Source: WHSP01 sp964424945 (GTDB taxonomy: Bacteria; Gemmatimonadota; Gemmatimonadetes; Longimicrobiales; Longimicrobiaceae). From it: DNA of 64,000 nucleotides. A program made the translations under genes and the position numbers. The notes beneath the pieces are model-generated. The model saw only the letters and a program-made list of their open reading frames with translations. It ran no database searches and had not been told where the DNA came from. This document shows positions 34,352 through 43,950 of this stretch, piece after piece; positions within the stretch are counted from its first letter, which is position 1; each line of letters opens with the position of its first letter. The DNA lies in the NCBI GenBank assembly GCA_964424945.1, contig CAYRLB010000001.1, positions 1 through 64,000 on the forward strand, read 5' to 3'.

Positions 34352-35422
34352 ATGACGGTTCGCCCGCTTGTCGGACTTCTTTCCCTCTTTGCTGCTACGA
34401 GCGCGTGCGGCCAGTCACCCTCGCCTGCGCCCTCTCCGGCGTCGTCAGCGTCACTTCCGGCGCTGGACAGCGGCGCCGCGGCGGCGCGAGCGACTATCAC
34501 GGCGGAGGATGCGTACAACAGGATCGCCCTTCTCTCGCATGACTCCCTCGCCGGCCGGGACACGCCAAGCGAGGGTCTGGAGACGGCGGCAGCCTATCTG
34601 GTCAGCGAACATGTGCGGTTCGGGCTCGAACCGGCAGGGCTCCAGGAGACGTTCTACCAGAGGTATCCCTTCGTTCCCCGCATCGTGCCGGTCGGAATGG
34701 TGCGGGAGCAGTCCTTCCCCCCGAACGTGGTTGCGCTGCTGCGGGGGAGCGATCCGGAGTTGCGGGATGAATACGTCGTCCTCAGTGCTCACTTCGATCA
34801 TGTAGGCATCGGGATGCCGGTCGACGGCGATTCGATCTACAATGGCGCCGACGACAATGCTTCGGGGACGGCAGCGCTGCTCGAGGTTGCCGAAGCCCTC
34901 GCCGCTCTTCCGGAGGCGCCCCGACGCTCCGTGATCTTCCTGCACGTCAGCGGCGAAGAGCATGGGCTGATCGGCTCCCGTTATTACAGCGACAACCCGA
35001 CAGTGCCGATTTCGCAGATCATCGCGAACATCAATGTGGATATGGTAGGTCGGAACTCCCCGGACAGCATTGTCGTCATCGGCAAGAATTACTCGTCGCT
35101 GGGTCCACTTTCCGAAAAGGTGGGGCGGGATCATCCCGAGATCGGGCTGGTCATTGCGGATGATATCTGGCCGGAGGAGCGCTTCTTCTACCGCTCGGAT
35201 CACTACAACTTCGCGAGGCTGGAAATCCCATCGATCTTCATCTTTGCCGGCGTACACGAGGATTACCACGCCCCTAGCGATGAAGTCGAGAAGATCGATG
35301 CCGGCAAGGTGGCTCGTGTGGCGAAGCTCATCTTCCACACGGTTCTCGAGATCGCAAATGCGGATGACAGGCCGGAGTGGGATCGGCGGGGCCTGCAGGA
35401 AGTGCGGTCGATGACGCGATAG
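34352..35422 (+). CDS. M28-family metallopeptidase, exported
   Basis: A 356-residue two-zinc aminopeptidase/carboxypeptidase-like protein. The N-terminus (VRPLVGLLSLFAATSAC) is a signal with a cysteine that may be lipidated, followed by a Ser/Pro/Ala linker. Zinc ligands are visible: LSAHFDHVG (His, Asp), NGADDNASGTAALLE, FLHVSGEEHGLIGS (Glu base), INVDMVGRN and EDYHAPSDEVEKID (last His). The start at 34352 was chosen because GGAAAA lies before it and it restores a short signal sequence. The substrate is unknown. Confidence 0.92.
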   Translation: MTVRPLVGLLSLFAATSACGQSPSPAPSPASSASLPALDSGAAAARATITAEDAYNRIALLSHDSLAGRDTPSEGLETAAAYLVSEHVRFGLEPAGLQETFYQRYPFVPRIVPVGMVREQSFPPNVVALLRGSDPELRDEYVVLSAHFDHVGIGMPVDGDSIYNGADDNASGTAALLEVAEALAALPEAPRRSVIFLHVSGEEHGLIGSRYYSDNPTVPISQIIANINVDMVGRNSPDSIVVIGKNYSSLGPLSEKVGRDHPEIGLVIADDIWPEERFFYRSDHYNFARLEIPSIFIFAGVHEDYHAPSDEVEKIDAGKVARVAKLIFHTVLEIANADDRPEWDRRGLQEVRSMTR

Positions 35423-35544
35423 GCGCGCTTCGCCGCTCGTCGGCGCCGCGGCGAGAGAGATGAGCCACCGAGGGTGGACAGTGATCCCCCGGGAATGCGA
35501 AGCGCCCCCAGCGCTACCGGCGCCTCGGGGAGAAGGAAACGACC

Positions 35545-35577
35545 CGGGCCCGACCGTCACCCTGACGCTCGGGCCCG
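35545..35577. terminator. Long hairpin between convergent M28 and barrel-protein genes, probable two-way terminator
   Basis: CGGGCCCGA and TCGGGCCCG pair perfectly, with an inner GTCA/TGAC stem and three-base loop. Flanks are only moderately T-rich on each strand, so termination is plausible but not certain. Confidence 0.6.
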
Positions 35578-35598
35578 CTGTTCTGTCGGGGCAGAATG

Positions 35599-36879
35599 TC
35601 AGAAGGTCTGATCGACCGAGGCCCCGAAAGTCCCGACCCACCCGCGCACGCGGATGTCGCCCTCCTTCCGCTGATATCGCGCGACTCCCAGGTCGAGCGG
35701 GCCGATGGAGAGCCCCCCGCCGAGGAGATTCGAGCCTTCATCGCCGAGAGCGACCCCGCCCCTGACCTGGAACAATCCCAACCCCTGCTCAGCGCCGAGG
35801 GACAGCCTCCGGTCCCACTGCTCACCGAGCCGACCGTCGGTCAGAATCTGGTGATAGTCGGCCGCGAGGGTGGTTCGGCTGCGCGGGTTCCACGCAACGC
35901 CGGCACGGGCGACGGCAGGGGCGAACGCCTCATCATAGAGATCCCGCGCCGTCTCCAGGGTGTGCAGGCTGGCACTTCCGGGGTCGAGGTCGGCTTCGCT
36001 CGCGTGATAGATGTTGCGGAGCTGCCGGGGCCGGCCATTATCGATCAGCTCCCGGTCGAGGACGACGGTTCGCACCTTGATATCTTCCGACCAGGACATC
36101 GTGGCGAAGGCATTCGTGACCGCTCCGCTGATGGTGATGGCAGGCGTCGGCATGTAGGCCGCCCCGAAGTCCACGCCGAACCCCGTGCCGCCGCGGACGA
36201 GGGTGCCGATGTAGTCCACCTCGACATCCTGTGCTTCGAGATCGACCCGCGGCTCGAACATCCGTGTGCGGACGAGGGTGCGTCCGCGGATGTAATGTCC
36301 GGTCACGCCGAGAGAAACGGGCCCGACGGACCGGCCGTAGGACGCTGCATAATCCCAGTAGGCGGCTCGCTCACCGGCAGTGTTCCCGACGGCGTAGTCG
36401 GTGCGCCCATCCTCGTACCCTTCGAGCAGAAGTTCCGCGAGATCCTGACTGATCGTGTGACTTCCGGTCGACACGAAGGCGACGCCGAAGCCGAATCCCC
36501 GGTTGGAGATCGTCGCGAGAGGGACCCGGAGGCTGTAATCGATCCTTCCGCCATCGGCGGGGATCGTGGCGAGAAGCTCCCGCTGTCGTGCCTCGGATAC
36601 ATCGTCGAAGTCGAGCATGTCGAGGAAGTCACCGAAGCCCGGCCCTCGCAGCGCCCCGCCGAATGCAACGTTCACCAGCGCAACCGACCAGCGGGGTGCC
36701 TCGGGAAGACCGAGGTTCGCGGGCGCGATGTAGACCGACTCAAAGCCACGCGCGATCCCCATGTACGCACCGCCCATCCCCAGCTCCCGCGGCGCGGAGG
36801 AAACCTGCGCCGCGGCCGGTCCGATTCCTGTCATCGCCAGCCCTGCCACCATCAGGCCGGCCGAAACAAAGCGTCTCAT
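35599..36879 (-). CDS. Outer-membrane beta-barrel-like protein
   Basis: A 426-residue exported protein. The signal peptide is RRFVSAGLMVAGLAMTGIGP, cut after AAAQ. It is rich in alternating aromatic/glycine beta strands: PRELGMGGAYMGIARGFESV, GFGFGVAFVSTGSHTIS, SLGVTGHYIRGRTLV, RTTLAADYHQ, and the last residue is Phe after VDQT, as in outer-membrane barrels. The LGMGGAYMG pattern is seen in TraF/PorV/DUF5723-like barrels. Function is unknown. It overlaps the upstream lipoprotein gene by 4 bases, which suggests a surface complex. Confidence 0.8.
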   Translation of the reverse strand: MRRFVSAGLMVAGLAMTGIGPAAAQVSSAPRELGMGGAYMGIARGFESVYIAPANLGLPEAPRWSVALVNVAFGGALRGPGFGDFLDMLDFDDVSEARQRELLATIPADGGRIDYSLRVPLATISNRGFGFGVAFVSTGSHTISQDLAELLLEGYEDGRTDYAVGNTAGERAAYWDYAASYGRSVGPVSLGVTGHYIRGRTLVRTRMFEPRVDLEAQDVEVDYIGTLVRGGTGFGVDFGAAYMPTPAITISGAVTNAFATMSWSEDIKVRTVVLDRELIDNGRPRQLRNIYHASEADLDPGSASLHTLETARDLYDEAFAPAVARAGVAWNPRSRTTLAADYHQILTDGRLGEQWDRRLSLGAEQGLGLFQVRGGVALGDEGSNLLGGGLSIGPLDLGVARYQRKEGDIRVRGWVGTFGASVDQTF

Positions 36880-37928
36880 TCGAAAAGTGTTATCGGGAAG
36901 GTGAAGGATACGATGGCGGTCTCCCGTACACCCCCCGTAACCCTGATCTCGAAGGCGCGTTGAACCGAGATCGTACCCGTCGAGCCGGAGAGAGGAATAC
37001 TCAACGTGGCGATCTCCTCCGTCGCATCGCCGACGCCGTAGCCGGACCCGCCGATCCAGTGTCGCACGTTCGTCAGCTGGATCTCGTCGTCCGTCTGGAT
37101 GACTTCCGTCAGGGGTGTGGGCTCGAGGAGAGCGGTCACCTCGATCGACTCGGAGGTCTGCTGCGATCCGAGAAGGATGCGCATCGTGGCTCGGGCGTTG
37201 ATCGACCCGGTCACACTTTCCTCTCCGATTCTGAGCGTGCCGGAAAAGTGCGGATAGAGAAGAGCCGAGGCGCTGACCATGCGGAGCAGATTGCCCGAGG
37301 CCCGCGCTGACACGCCGCCGCAGCGATTCGCCGCATCCCCGCAATCGACCGCGATACTGTCGATCGTGACGCCGACGAAAGCCGGCAGTGACAGAGCTGC
37401 CGATCTGGACAGGCTCAACCCCTCCTGGACCGGGAAAATCGCCTCCGGCGGCGGGATCACCGCCACGAAGGTGCCGAGCCCGTCGACCCCGTTCCAGACG
37501 ACGCCGGTGGAGAGGTCGACACGACCGCCGGGATACTCGACGAAGCCGCCACCCGTGGTTCCCACGATGGACGCCATCCAGGCGAGAGCCGGGTCCGCCG
37601 TTTCGGCGAGACGGATCTCCAGTTGCGCCGCGCGCCCGAGCGGCGAACCGGACGATTCAATGGAGAATGCCGACGACGTGGGCGATCCCGGTACCCCCGC
37701 GGGTGCCTGAACCTGTCCCAGCGTGACCGTCGTCGGGCCGCTGAAAGCGCCTGCCGGAACCGTGAGCGACACCCCCGCCGGAGAGCTGATCGTTCCCCCA
37801 TCTGCCGTGATGGTTCGGATCGTCTCCCCCTCGACCTCGAAGGGGAGATTCTGTGACGTCTGATCGCATGCCGCCAAGGACGCCAGCAGGCCGAGCCAGG
37901 CCACTGATTTCAGCGTTGGTTGTTCCAT
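36876..37928 (-). CDS. Lipoprotein with ZU5-like beta domain, unknown function
   Basis: A 350-residue protein. The start at 37928 gives a lipoprotein signal (LKSVAWLGLLASLAACDQ; lipobox LAAC). TADGGTISSPAGVSLTVPAG followed by TTVTLGQVQAP matches the ZU5-type beta fold found in bacterial surface proteins. The rest is beta-rich, with one CGDAANRCG pair near residue 205. It overlaps the barrel gene start (ATGA), so the two proteins are likely made together. No enzymatic motif is seen. Confidence 0.7.
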   Translation of the reverse strand: MEQPTLKSVAWLGLLASLAACDQTSQNLPFEVEGETIRTITADGGTISSPAGVSLTVPAGAFSGPTTVTLGQVQAPAGVPGSPTSSAFSIESSGSPLGRAAQLEIRLAETADPALAWMASIVGTTGGGFVEYPGGRVDLSTGVVWNGVDGLGTFVAVIPPPEAIFPVQEGLSLSRSAALSLPAFVGVTIDSIAVDCGDAANRCGGVSARASGNLLRMVSASALLYPHFSGTLRIGEESVTGSINARATMRILLGSQQTSESIEVTALLEPTPLTEVIQTDDEIQLTNVRHWIGGSGYGVGDATEEIATLSIPLSGSTGTISVQRAFEIRVTGGVRETAIVSFTFPITLFE

Positions 37929-38096
37929 GGTTGGGGATCCACTGGTAAAGAAGGCCGCCCCTTCGCGACTCTTGCAAGTTAAGGTACTTCCGGAAATCGG
38001 TGGGAATGGTGACATCCGTACTACCGACCCGAAAGGGCAGCGGCTATCTTCCTCCATCTGTCCACGGCACTACTTCGCATTAAGGATACGTCGGCC

Positions 38097-39896
38097 TTGC
38101 GCATCGAGAACATCCGCAACTTCTGTATCGTCGCTCATATCGATCACGGCAAATCGACCCTGGCCGACCGGCTGATCGAGGTGACCGGCACCCTGCAGGC
38201 CCGCGAGATGAAGGCGCAGGTCACCGATTCGATGGATCTGGAGCGCGAGCGGGGCATCACCATCAAGCTCAACGCCGTCCGCATGGGCTACAATGCAGCG
38301 GATGGAAAAACATATGAGCTGAACCTCATCGACACCCCCGGGCACGTGGACTTCACCTACGAGGTGTCCCGGTCGCTCGCCGCGTGCGAGGGTGCGGTGC
38401 TCGTGGTGGATGCCTCGCAGGGGGTGCAGGCCCAGACGCTCTCGAACCTCTTCCTGGCGATGGAGGCTGGTCTGGAGGTCATCCCCATCCTCAACAAGAT
38501 CGATCTTCCGGGGGCGGAGCCTGAGCGACGGCGTGATGAGATCGTCGATCTTCTCGGGGTCGACCCGTCGGATGTCCTCTTCGTATCGGCGAAGTCGGGG
38601 CTCGGCATTCCCGATCTTCTCGAGTCGATCGTGAAGAAGGTGCCGCCACCTACCGGGGATCCGGACGGTCCGGCGCGGGCGCTTATTTTCGACTCGTATT
38701 ACGACAAATACCGCGGCGCCATTCCGAGCATCCGTGTCGTCGACGGAACCTTCCGGAAGGGGACGCGGATCGCCTTCGGAGCGAGCGACGCCGAGTACGA
38801 GATCGACGAAGTGGGCTATCTGCAGATCGGGTACTTCCCCGTGGATGCGCTCGGCCCCGGCCAGGTCGGCTACATCAATGCCGCGATCCGGAAGGTCGGC
38901 GATACCAAGGTGGGCGACACAATCTTCGATGCGGACGACCGAGCGACGGAGCTGCTGCCCGGCTATCAGGAGGTCAAGCCGATGGTCTTCGCCGGGCTCT
39001 ACCCGACGGATACCGAGCAGTACGAGGAGCTTCGTGACGCGCTGGAGAAGCTGAAGCTCAACGACGCCTCCCTCTTCTACGAGCCGGAAACGTCGACGGC
39101 GCTGGGATTCGGCTTCCGATGCGGCTTCCTCGGTCTTCTCCACATGGAGATCATCCAGGAGCGGCTGGAGCGTGAATTCAATCTCGACCTCATCTCAACC
39201 GTCCCGAACGTCGAGTACCGGCTGGTGATGACGAATGGGGAGGTGCAGCTCCTCGAGAACCCGTCGGCCCTTCCGGACCGGACAAAGATCGACGCGATCG
39301 AGGAACCGTATGTGCGGGCGCGTATTCTCGTTCCGGCCGACTACATCGGCGGCGTTCAGAAGCTGGCGCACGAGCGGCGTGGCGAATTCAAGGGCATGAG
39401 CTACCTCGATCCGACGCGCGTGGAGTTCACCTACGACCTCCCGCTCGCCGAGATCGTGCTCGACTTCTACGACCGTCTCAAGTCGACCACCAGAGGGTAT
39501 GCATCCTTCGACTACGAGCTCCTCGAGTACAGAGCGAACCGCCTCGTCAAGCTCGACATGCTCATCAATGGCGACCAGATCGACGCCTTCTCCGTCATCA
39601 TCCATGAGGACAAGGCGTACGAGTACGGGCGCTCAGTGGCGGAGAAATTGAAGGAGCTCATTCCCCGTCAGCAGTTCGAAGTCGCCATTCAGGCGGCGAT
39701 CGGCAACAAGATCATCTCGCGCGAATCGGTGAAGGCGCTCCGGAAGAACGTCACGGCAAAGTGTTATGGCGGCGATATTTCGCGGAAGCGGAAGCTCCTG
39801 GAGAAGCAGCGGGAAGGAAAGAAGCGGATGAAGCAGGTGGGGAGTGTGGAAATCCCCCAGGAAGCGTTCCTCGCCGTTCTCAGGATCGCTGACTGA
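38097..39896 (+). CDS. lepA: Elongation factor 4 (LepA), translational GTPase
   Basis: A 599-residue ribosomal GTPase that rescues stalled or mistranslocated ribosomes. The G1 motif AHIDHGKSTL is at residues about 13-22, then RGITIKL, DTPGHVDF, NKIDLP and SAKSG. The LepA C-terminal domain includes IPRQQFEVAIQAAIGNKIISR and KCYGGDISRKRKLLEKQ, which is diagnostic. The start is a TTG with AAGGA upstream; no ATG or GTG fits better. It is divergent from the lipoprotein gene. Confidence 0.98.
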   Translation: MRIENIRNFCIVAHIDHGKSTLADRLIEVTGTLQAREMKAQVTDSMDLERERGITIKLNAVRMGYNAADGKTYELNLIDTPGHVDFTYEVSRSLAACEGAVLVVDASQGVQAQTLSNLFLAMEAGLEVIPILNKIDLPGAEPERRRDEIVDLLGVDPSDVLFVSAKSGLGIPDLLESIVKKVPPPTGDPDGPARALIFDSYYDKYRGAIPSIRVVDGTFRKGTRIAFGASDAEYEIDEVGYLQIGYFPVDALGPGQVGYINAAIRKVGDTKVGDTIFDADDRATELLPGYQEVKPMVFAGLYPTDTEQYEELRDALEKLKLNDASLFYEPETSTALGFGFRCGFLGLLHMEIIQERLEREFNLDLISTVPNVEYRLVMTNGEVQLLENPSALPDRTKIDAIEEPYVRARILVPADYIGGVQKLAHERRGEFKGMSYLDPTRVEFTYDLPLAEIVLDFYDRLKSTTRGYASFDYELLEYRANRLVKLDMLINGDQIDAFSVIIHEDKAYEYGRSVAEKLKELIPRQQFEVAIQAAIGNKIISRESVKALRKNVTAKCYGGDISRKRKLLEKQREGKKRMKQVGSVEIPQEAFLAVLRIAD

Positions 39897-39985
39897 TTTC
39901 TACCCGACGATTCATCCGGTACCTTCCCCGCTGACGCTGATTCGCGACAGGCCGGCCTCTGGTCGTGCCGCTGAAAGAGAGAAAA

Positions 39986-40987
39986 ATGGCAAAATCGCGG
40001 AAACGATGGATCGTCGGTGTGGACCTCGGCGGCACGAACATCGTCGTCGGGCTTCTCCCGATCGAGGGGGGCGATGTGCTGGGGCTGCGAGTCCTTCCGA
40101 CGGATTCCTACAAGGGCCCCAAATTCGTCGTCGACCGGATCATCGAGATGGTGGAAGGCGCGATCGCGGAGGTTCTCGCCGAGCATGGCGGGACCCGGGA
40201 GCAGATCGCGGGCGTCGGCATCGGCTCTCCGGGTCCGCTCGATACGAAGGCCGGCGTCGTCATCAACACGCCGAACCTCGGCTGGCGCAACTTCCCTCTC
40301 CGCGACCTCATCGCGAACGCAGTCCATCTTCCTGCAACGCTCGACAACGATGCGAACTGCGCCACCTACGGCGAATGGTGGCTCGGCGCAGGGAAGAGTT
40401 CCGTCGATACGCTCGTCGGCCTCACCCTCGGCACCGGGATCGGCGGCGGCATCGTCCTCGGCGGGCAGATCTATCACGGTGCCTCCGACGTGGCCGGCGA
40501 GATCGGGCACATGACGATCGACTCGAATGGCCGCCGGTGCAAATGCGGAAACTACGGCTGCCTGGAAGCGTATGCATCCGGCCCGGCCATCGCCCTGCGC
40601 GCGGTCGAAGGAATCGAGGCCGGGGTCGAGACGGTGCTGTCGGAGATGGTCAGTGGCAAGCTCGAGGATGTCACGGCCGCGACGGTCTACGAAGGGGTCG
40701 TTGCGGGCGATCCCTACGCGACGGAAGTCATGAAGGACACCGCGAGGTTCCTCGGAGCGGGGATCGCCAACCTCATCAACATCCTCAACCCGCAGATGAT
40801 CGTCATCGCGGGAGGCGTCACCCGTGCGGGAGACCATCTCTTCATGCCATTGAAGGCTGAAGTCCGCCGCCGTGCGTTCAAATCGGCGGAGGAGGTCTGC
40901 CAGATCGTCTCGGGTGAGCTGCCGGGCACGGCCGGCGTGGTCGGGGCTGCGGCGGTCTTCAAGAAGGAAAAGTTCGGGAAGGTCTGA
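39986..40987 (+). CDS. ROK-family sugar kinase (glucokinase-like)
   Basis: A 333-residue cytoplasmic kinase. The ATP-binding DLGGTNIVVGLL opens the protein, with GVGIGSPGPLDTKAG, LDNDANCATYGEWWLGAG, GTGIGGGIVL and the ROK zinc site CKCGNYGCLEAY. This fits glucose or N-acetyl-sugar phosphorylation; the residues do not decide between them. The start at 39986 is preferred over a GTG at 39965 because GAGAG lies just before it. The PfkB-family gene begins 64 bases downstream and a SET gene follows that. Confidence 0.92.
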   Translation: MAKSRKRWIVGVDLGGTNIVVGLLPIEGGDVLGLRVLPTDSYKGPKFVVDRIIEMVEGAIAEVLAEHGGTREQIAGVGIGSPGPLDTKAGVVINTPNLGWRNFPLRDLIANAVHLPATLDNDANCATYGEWWLGAGKSSVDTLVGLTLGTGIGGGIVLGGQIYHGASDVAGEIGHMTIDSNGRRCKCGNYGCLEAYASGPAIALRAVEGIEAGVETVLSEMVSGKLEDVTAATVYEGVVAGDPYATEVMKDTARFLGAGIANLINILNPQMIVIAGGVTRAGDHLFMPLKAEVRRRAFKSAEEVCQIVSGELPGTAGVVGAAAVFKKEKFGKV

Positions 40988-41051
40988 TGTCGCCGATGGA
41001 CCCGCGGAGGTGCCCGTCCCACCAGCCAGCTTCATATCTCCGTGCCGCCGC

Positions 41052-41987
41052 ATGAAGCGCGTCGGCGTTCTGGGGACCTTCGTCTGGGATACGATCCACC
41101 ACCCGGGCCGAGCAGATGATCCGCCGCTCCAGCAGTGGGGCGGGATCTCCTATTCGCTGAGCGCCTTCGCCGCTGCGTGCCCGCCGGGTTGGTGCGTGGT
41201 GCCGATCGCGCGGCTCGGGGCAGACCTGGCAGGGCAGGGTACACGATTCGTTTCCGGTCTCCCTAACGGCTGCCAGAATCACTCCCTCCGCATCGTTCCC
41301 GAGCCGAACAACCGCGTCGAACTGCATTACTACGATGATGCGGAGCGAACGGAACGCCTCTCCGGCGGGGTCGAACCCTGGATCTTCGACGATCTGGAAC
41401 CTCTTCTCCCGAGCCTCGACGCTCTTTTCATCAACTATATCTCCGGTTTCGAACTCGATCTGGAGACCGCCGAGCGAGTTCGCCGGGCCTTCGAGCGGCC
41501 CATCTACGCGGACCTTCATTCGCTCTGTCTCGGCCCACCGGGCGAGGGACCACGCAAGCCGCGGCGCCTTCAGGATGGCGACCGCTGGGCGCGGACCGCG
41601 GACTACATCCAGGTGAATGAGTCCGAGCTGGAGCTCGTGGGCGGAATCGATGCTACCCTGCACGCGCTCAAGCCGACCGGGGGTACGCTGCTGGTGACGC
41701 GCGGGGAGGCGGGTGCCTCCTACTGGTCGCCGGGGGTCCCGGCCACGGGCGGGCAGATGTGCCATGTCGCTCCGGTTGGCGCAGCACGACGCGGGGATCC
41801 GACGGGTTGCGGTGATGTCTGGGGGGCGGTCACCTTCTGCGGCATTCTGGAGGGGCGTCCGGTTGAGGAAGCCATCCGAAGGGGGAACCGCGCGGCAGCG
41901 GCGAAGCTGGAGCACCCCCGGATGGATGGTCTCGTCGGAGTGCTCGAACGATCGCTTGCTGCCGAGGACGGAGGTGCGTGCCGATGA
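41052..41987 (+). CDS. PfkB-family carbohydrate/nucleoside kinase
   Basis: A 311-residue kinase. The N-terminus is MKRVGVLGTFVWDTIHHPGR, and the C-terminal PfkB signature RGDPTGCGDVWGAVTF carries the catalytic Asp. The usual DTTGAGD is altered to DPTGCGD, so nucleotide or sugar choice cannot be predicted. The start at 41052 avoids overlapping the ROK gene. Its stop overlaps the SET gene by 4 bases (ATGA), so the two are coupled. Confidence 0.85.
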   Translation: MKRVGVLGTFVWDTIHHPGRADDPPLQQWGGISYSLSAFAAACPPGWCVVPIARLGADLAGQGTRFVSGLPNGCQNHSLRIVPEPNNRVELHYYDDAERTERLSGGVEPWIFDDLEPLLPSLDALFINYISGFELDLETAERVRRAFERPIYADLHSLCLGPPGEGPRKPRRLQDGDRWARTADYIQVNESELELVGGIDATLHALKPTGGTLLVTRGEAGASYWSPGVPATGGQMCHVAPVGAARRGDPTGCGDVWGAVTFCGILEGRPVEEAIRRGNRAAAAKLEHPRMDGLVGVLERSLAAEDGGACR

Positions 41988-42451
41988 GTGGGGAACGATT
42001 CAGGCTTCGGGAGAGTGTTTCGATCCGGCGCTCGGGCATCCATGGAAAGGGTGTTTTCGCCCGGAAGCACATCCCGGAAGGCACGCGGATCGTGGAGTAC
42101 CGGGGCGAGCGGATTACGACCGCGGAGGCCGATGCCCGCTATCCGGACGACCCGACAGTTCCTTACCACACCTTCCTCTTTGCGCTCGACGACGACTGGG
42201 TAGTCGACGCCGCATACGGTGGAAATCTCGCGCGCTGGGTGAACCACTCCTGCGATCCGAACTGCGAGGTAGTGATCGAGGATGGCCGGCTCTTCATCGA
42301 GAGCGTGCGGGATATCGAACCGGGGGAGGAGCTGGCCTACGACTACAATTTCATCCTCCCCGTCCGACATTCACCCGCGATGAAGAAAAGGTACCCGTGC
42401 GAGTGCGGAGCACCTTCGTGCCGGGGAACGATGCTCGGCCGAAAGCGCTAG
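41984..42451 (+). CDS. SET-domain protein-lysine methyltransferase
   Basis: A 155-residue bacterial SET protein. It shows SGIHGKGVFARKHIPEGTRI (SAM-binding), RWVNHSCDPNC, GEELAYDYNF and the post-SET CECGAPSCRGTML zinc motif with three cysteines. Together these define a complete minimal SET plus post-SET enzyme, as in eukaryotic histone methyltransferases and some chlamydial proteins. The bacterial substrate is unknown; small basic DNA-binding or ribosomal proteins are possibilities. The ATG overlaps the kinase stop, so it is probably regulated with that gene. Confidence 0.9.
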   Translation: MSGERFRLRESVSIRRSGIHGKGVFARKHIPEGTRIVEYRGERITTAEADARYPDDPTVPYHTFLFALDDDWVVDAAYGGNLARWVNHSCDPNCEVVIEDGRLFIESVRDIEPGEELAYDYNFILPVRHSPAMKKRYPCECGAPSCRGTMLGRKR

Positions 42452-42517
42452 CGATCCGCGATCGCTGTCTCGACCTGTCCTTGCGAGGGTGCGTCCGGAG
42501 ATCGTCGCCGCCGGACC

Positions 42518-43513
42518 TTACTGCTCCCTGCCGATGACCTGCACGATGGGGCCGTTGTCCCGCACGACCGGATCGAGACTCATCAGGTAGCGATAGAGCG
42601 CCCTGAGATCCGTCTCCGTCATCCGCATATAGTTGCCCCACGGCATCGGTGAGTCGGGAATCGTCGCACCAGCCGCCATGCGCGCTACGAAGGCATCTTC
42701 CGACCAGCCCGCGATGTGCCCCGTCGCGCCGTCAGGCGTCAGATTGGGTGCGACGTAGATGGTGCCCGGCTGCAGACGCGAGCCAAAGGTCAGACCTCCC
42801 GAGAAGCGAGGCCCCAGGTATTCCCCTGTACGGAGATCTCGCGGCGTATGGCACGAGCCGCAGCGCCCGAGGACGTTCGCGAGATAGCCGCCATACGTCG
42901 CCGTGGCCTCGGAAGGGTGCTCCGCAGGCGGCGGGGCGGCTGGGCCGAAGGGGCGGATGAAGTAGGCGAGGGTCAACTTCCCGAAGATGTTGATGTCCTT
43001 CCTGGGCGGTGCTCCCGTCTGCGGGGGCAGCGTTCGCAGATAGGACAGGATCGCCACGAGATCCGCCTCGGCCATATCTGCAAAGGCGTCCTTGAAGGGG
43101 AGAGCGACCTGACCATCCCTATCGACGCCGGTTCGGAGGTTTCGGGCGATCTGTCCATCGCTCAGCTTCCCGATTCCCGTCAGGGTGTCGGAGGTGAGAT
43201 TCGGTGCCACCCAGGTTCCGAGCCATGTCGCCTCCTCCGTCCCACCGGTAAGCGCGACGATGGCACCGCCGAAAAGCTCGTCCCGCGCCGATGGTGGCGC
43301 GTGGCAGTCGGAGCAGTGCGCGGGGCCGTGAACGAGATACTCCCCGCGGGCGATCACTGCCGGGTCGGACGACGCCACGGTTGATGGAAGTGCAATCTCC
43401 CAGGAGCGATCGTAGCGGATCATCGCATAGACGACGGCTCCTGCCCCGATGAGGAGAAGGACAGCCGCGAGCAGACCGGCGCCGAGCAGAACGCGTTGGA
43501 GGGCGCGATTCAT
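42518..43513 (-). CDS. Membrane-anchored diheme cytochrome c
   Basis: A 331-residue protein with one N-terminal membrane helix (VLLGAGLLAAVLLLIGAGAV) and two class-I heme sites: CSDCH at about residues 67-71 and CGSCH near 218. Distal methionines are likely in the MAEADLV and MPWGNYMRMTETDLRALYRY stretches. The layout matches the cytochrome subunits of periplasmic alcohol/sugar dehydrogenases. It could take electrons from a PQQ-type enzyme such as the one encoded at 1155-2975, but the two genes are 40 kb apart. It is convergent with the SET gene. Confidence 0.88.
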   Translation of the reverse strand: MNRALQRVLLGAGLLAAVLLLIGAGAVVYAMIRYDRSWEIALPSTVASSDPAVIARGEYLVHGPAHCSDCHAPPSARDELFGGAIVALTGGTEEATWLGTWVAPNLTSDTLTGIGKLSDGQIARNLRTGVDRDGQVALPFKDAFADMAEADLVAILSYLRTLPPQTGAPPRKDINIFGKLTLAYFIRPFGPAAPPPAEHPSEATATYGGYLANVLGRCGSCHTPRDLRTGEYLGPRFSGGLTFGSRLQPGTIYVAPNLTPDGATGHIAGWSEDAFVARMAAGATIPDSPMPWGNYMRMTETDLRALYRYLMSLDPVVRDNGPIVQVIGREQ

Positions 43514-43950
43514 CGGGAGGAGGATCTGCGGTTGGGTGCGGTCGATGGGGACATGTAGCGGCTCACTATGCGGGGACGTTCAGTTGAATCGGCATTCTCC
43601 TTGAAGCCGGCAGCTGCAGATCGGCACGGGCAAGTTAGGAGGGGGGCGGAAGCCGGGCAAATCGGGGAAAGCATGCTTTTCAAGCGGCGACGGGACAATA
43701 TCTTAACCGGTGAGAGATCCTTGCAGGTGAGTTAAGGGCGTCCTGCTCCAGTCCGGTGAGGACTCCCTTAGCGCCATGGAGCCCATTTGTGCGTAAAACG
43801 ATGTGCTGGAGTCCGGTCGGCGGCCCGGCTGCCCACCGGAACCCAAAGCTGTCTCCGGTCGCGGCGCCGATTGTGCCCAACATCCTCTCGTCATAAGTCT
43901 CACGTCGGGCTTCGTGTTTCACAGGCCAAACCACCTCTTCCATGCGAGCC
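43514..43950. other. Divergent intergenic region with short inverted repeats, no gene seen
   Basis: About 437 bases between the cytochrome c gene and a GyrI-like gene. It holds small inverted repeats: AGTCC/GGACT around 43750-43764 and CTCCAG with CTGGAG (about 60 bases apart). These do not resemble a known riboswitch. Promoters for both flanking genes are expected here, but none is clear by eye. Confidence 0.35.

Noticed and set aside
42450..42466. AGCGATC/GATCGCT palindrome between the SET and cytochrome genes
   Set aside because: No T-run and only seven pairs; could be chance.
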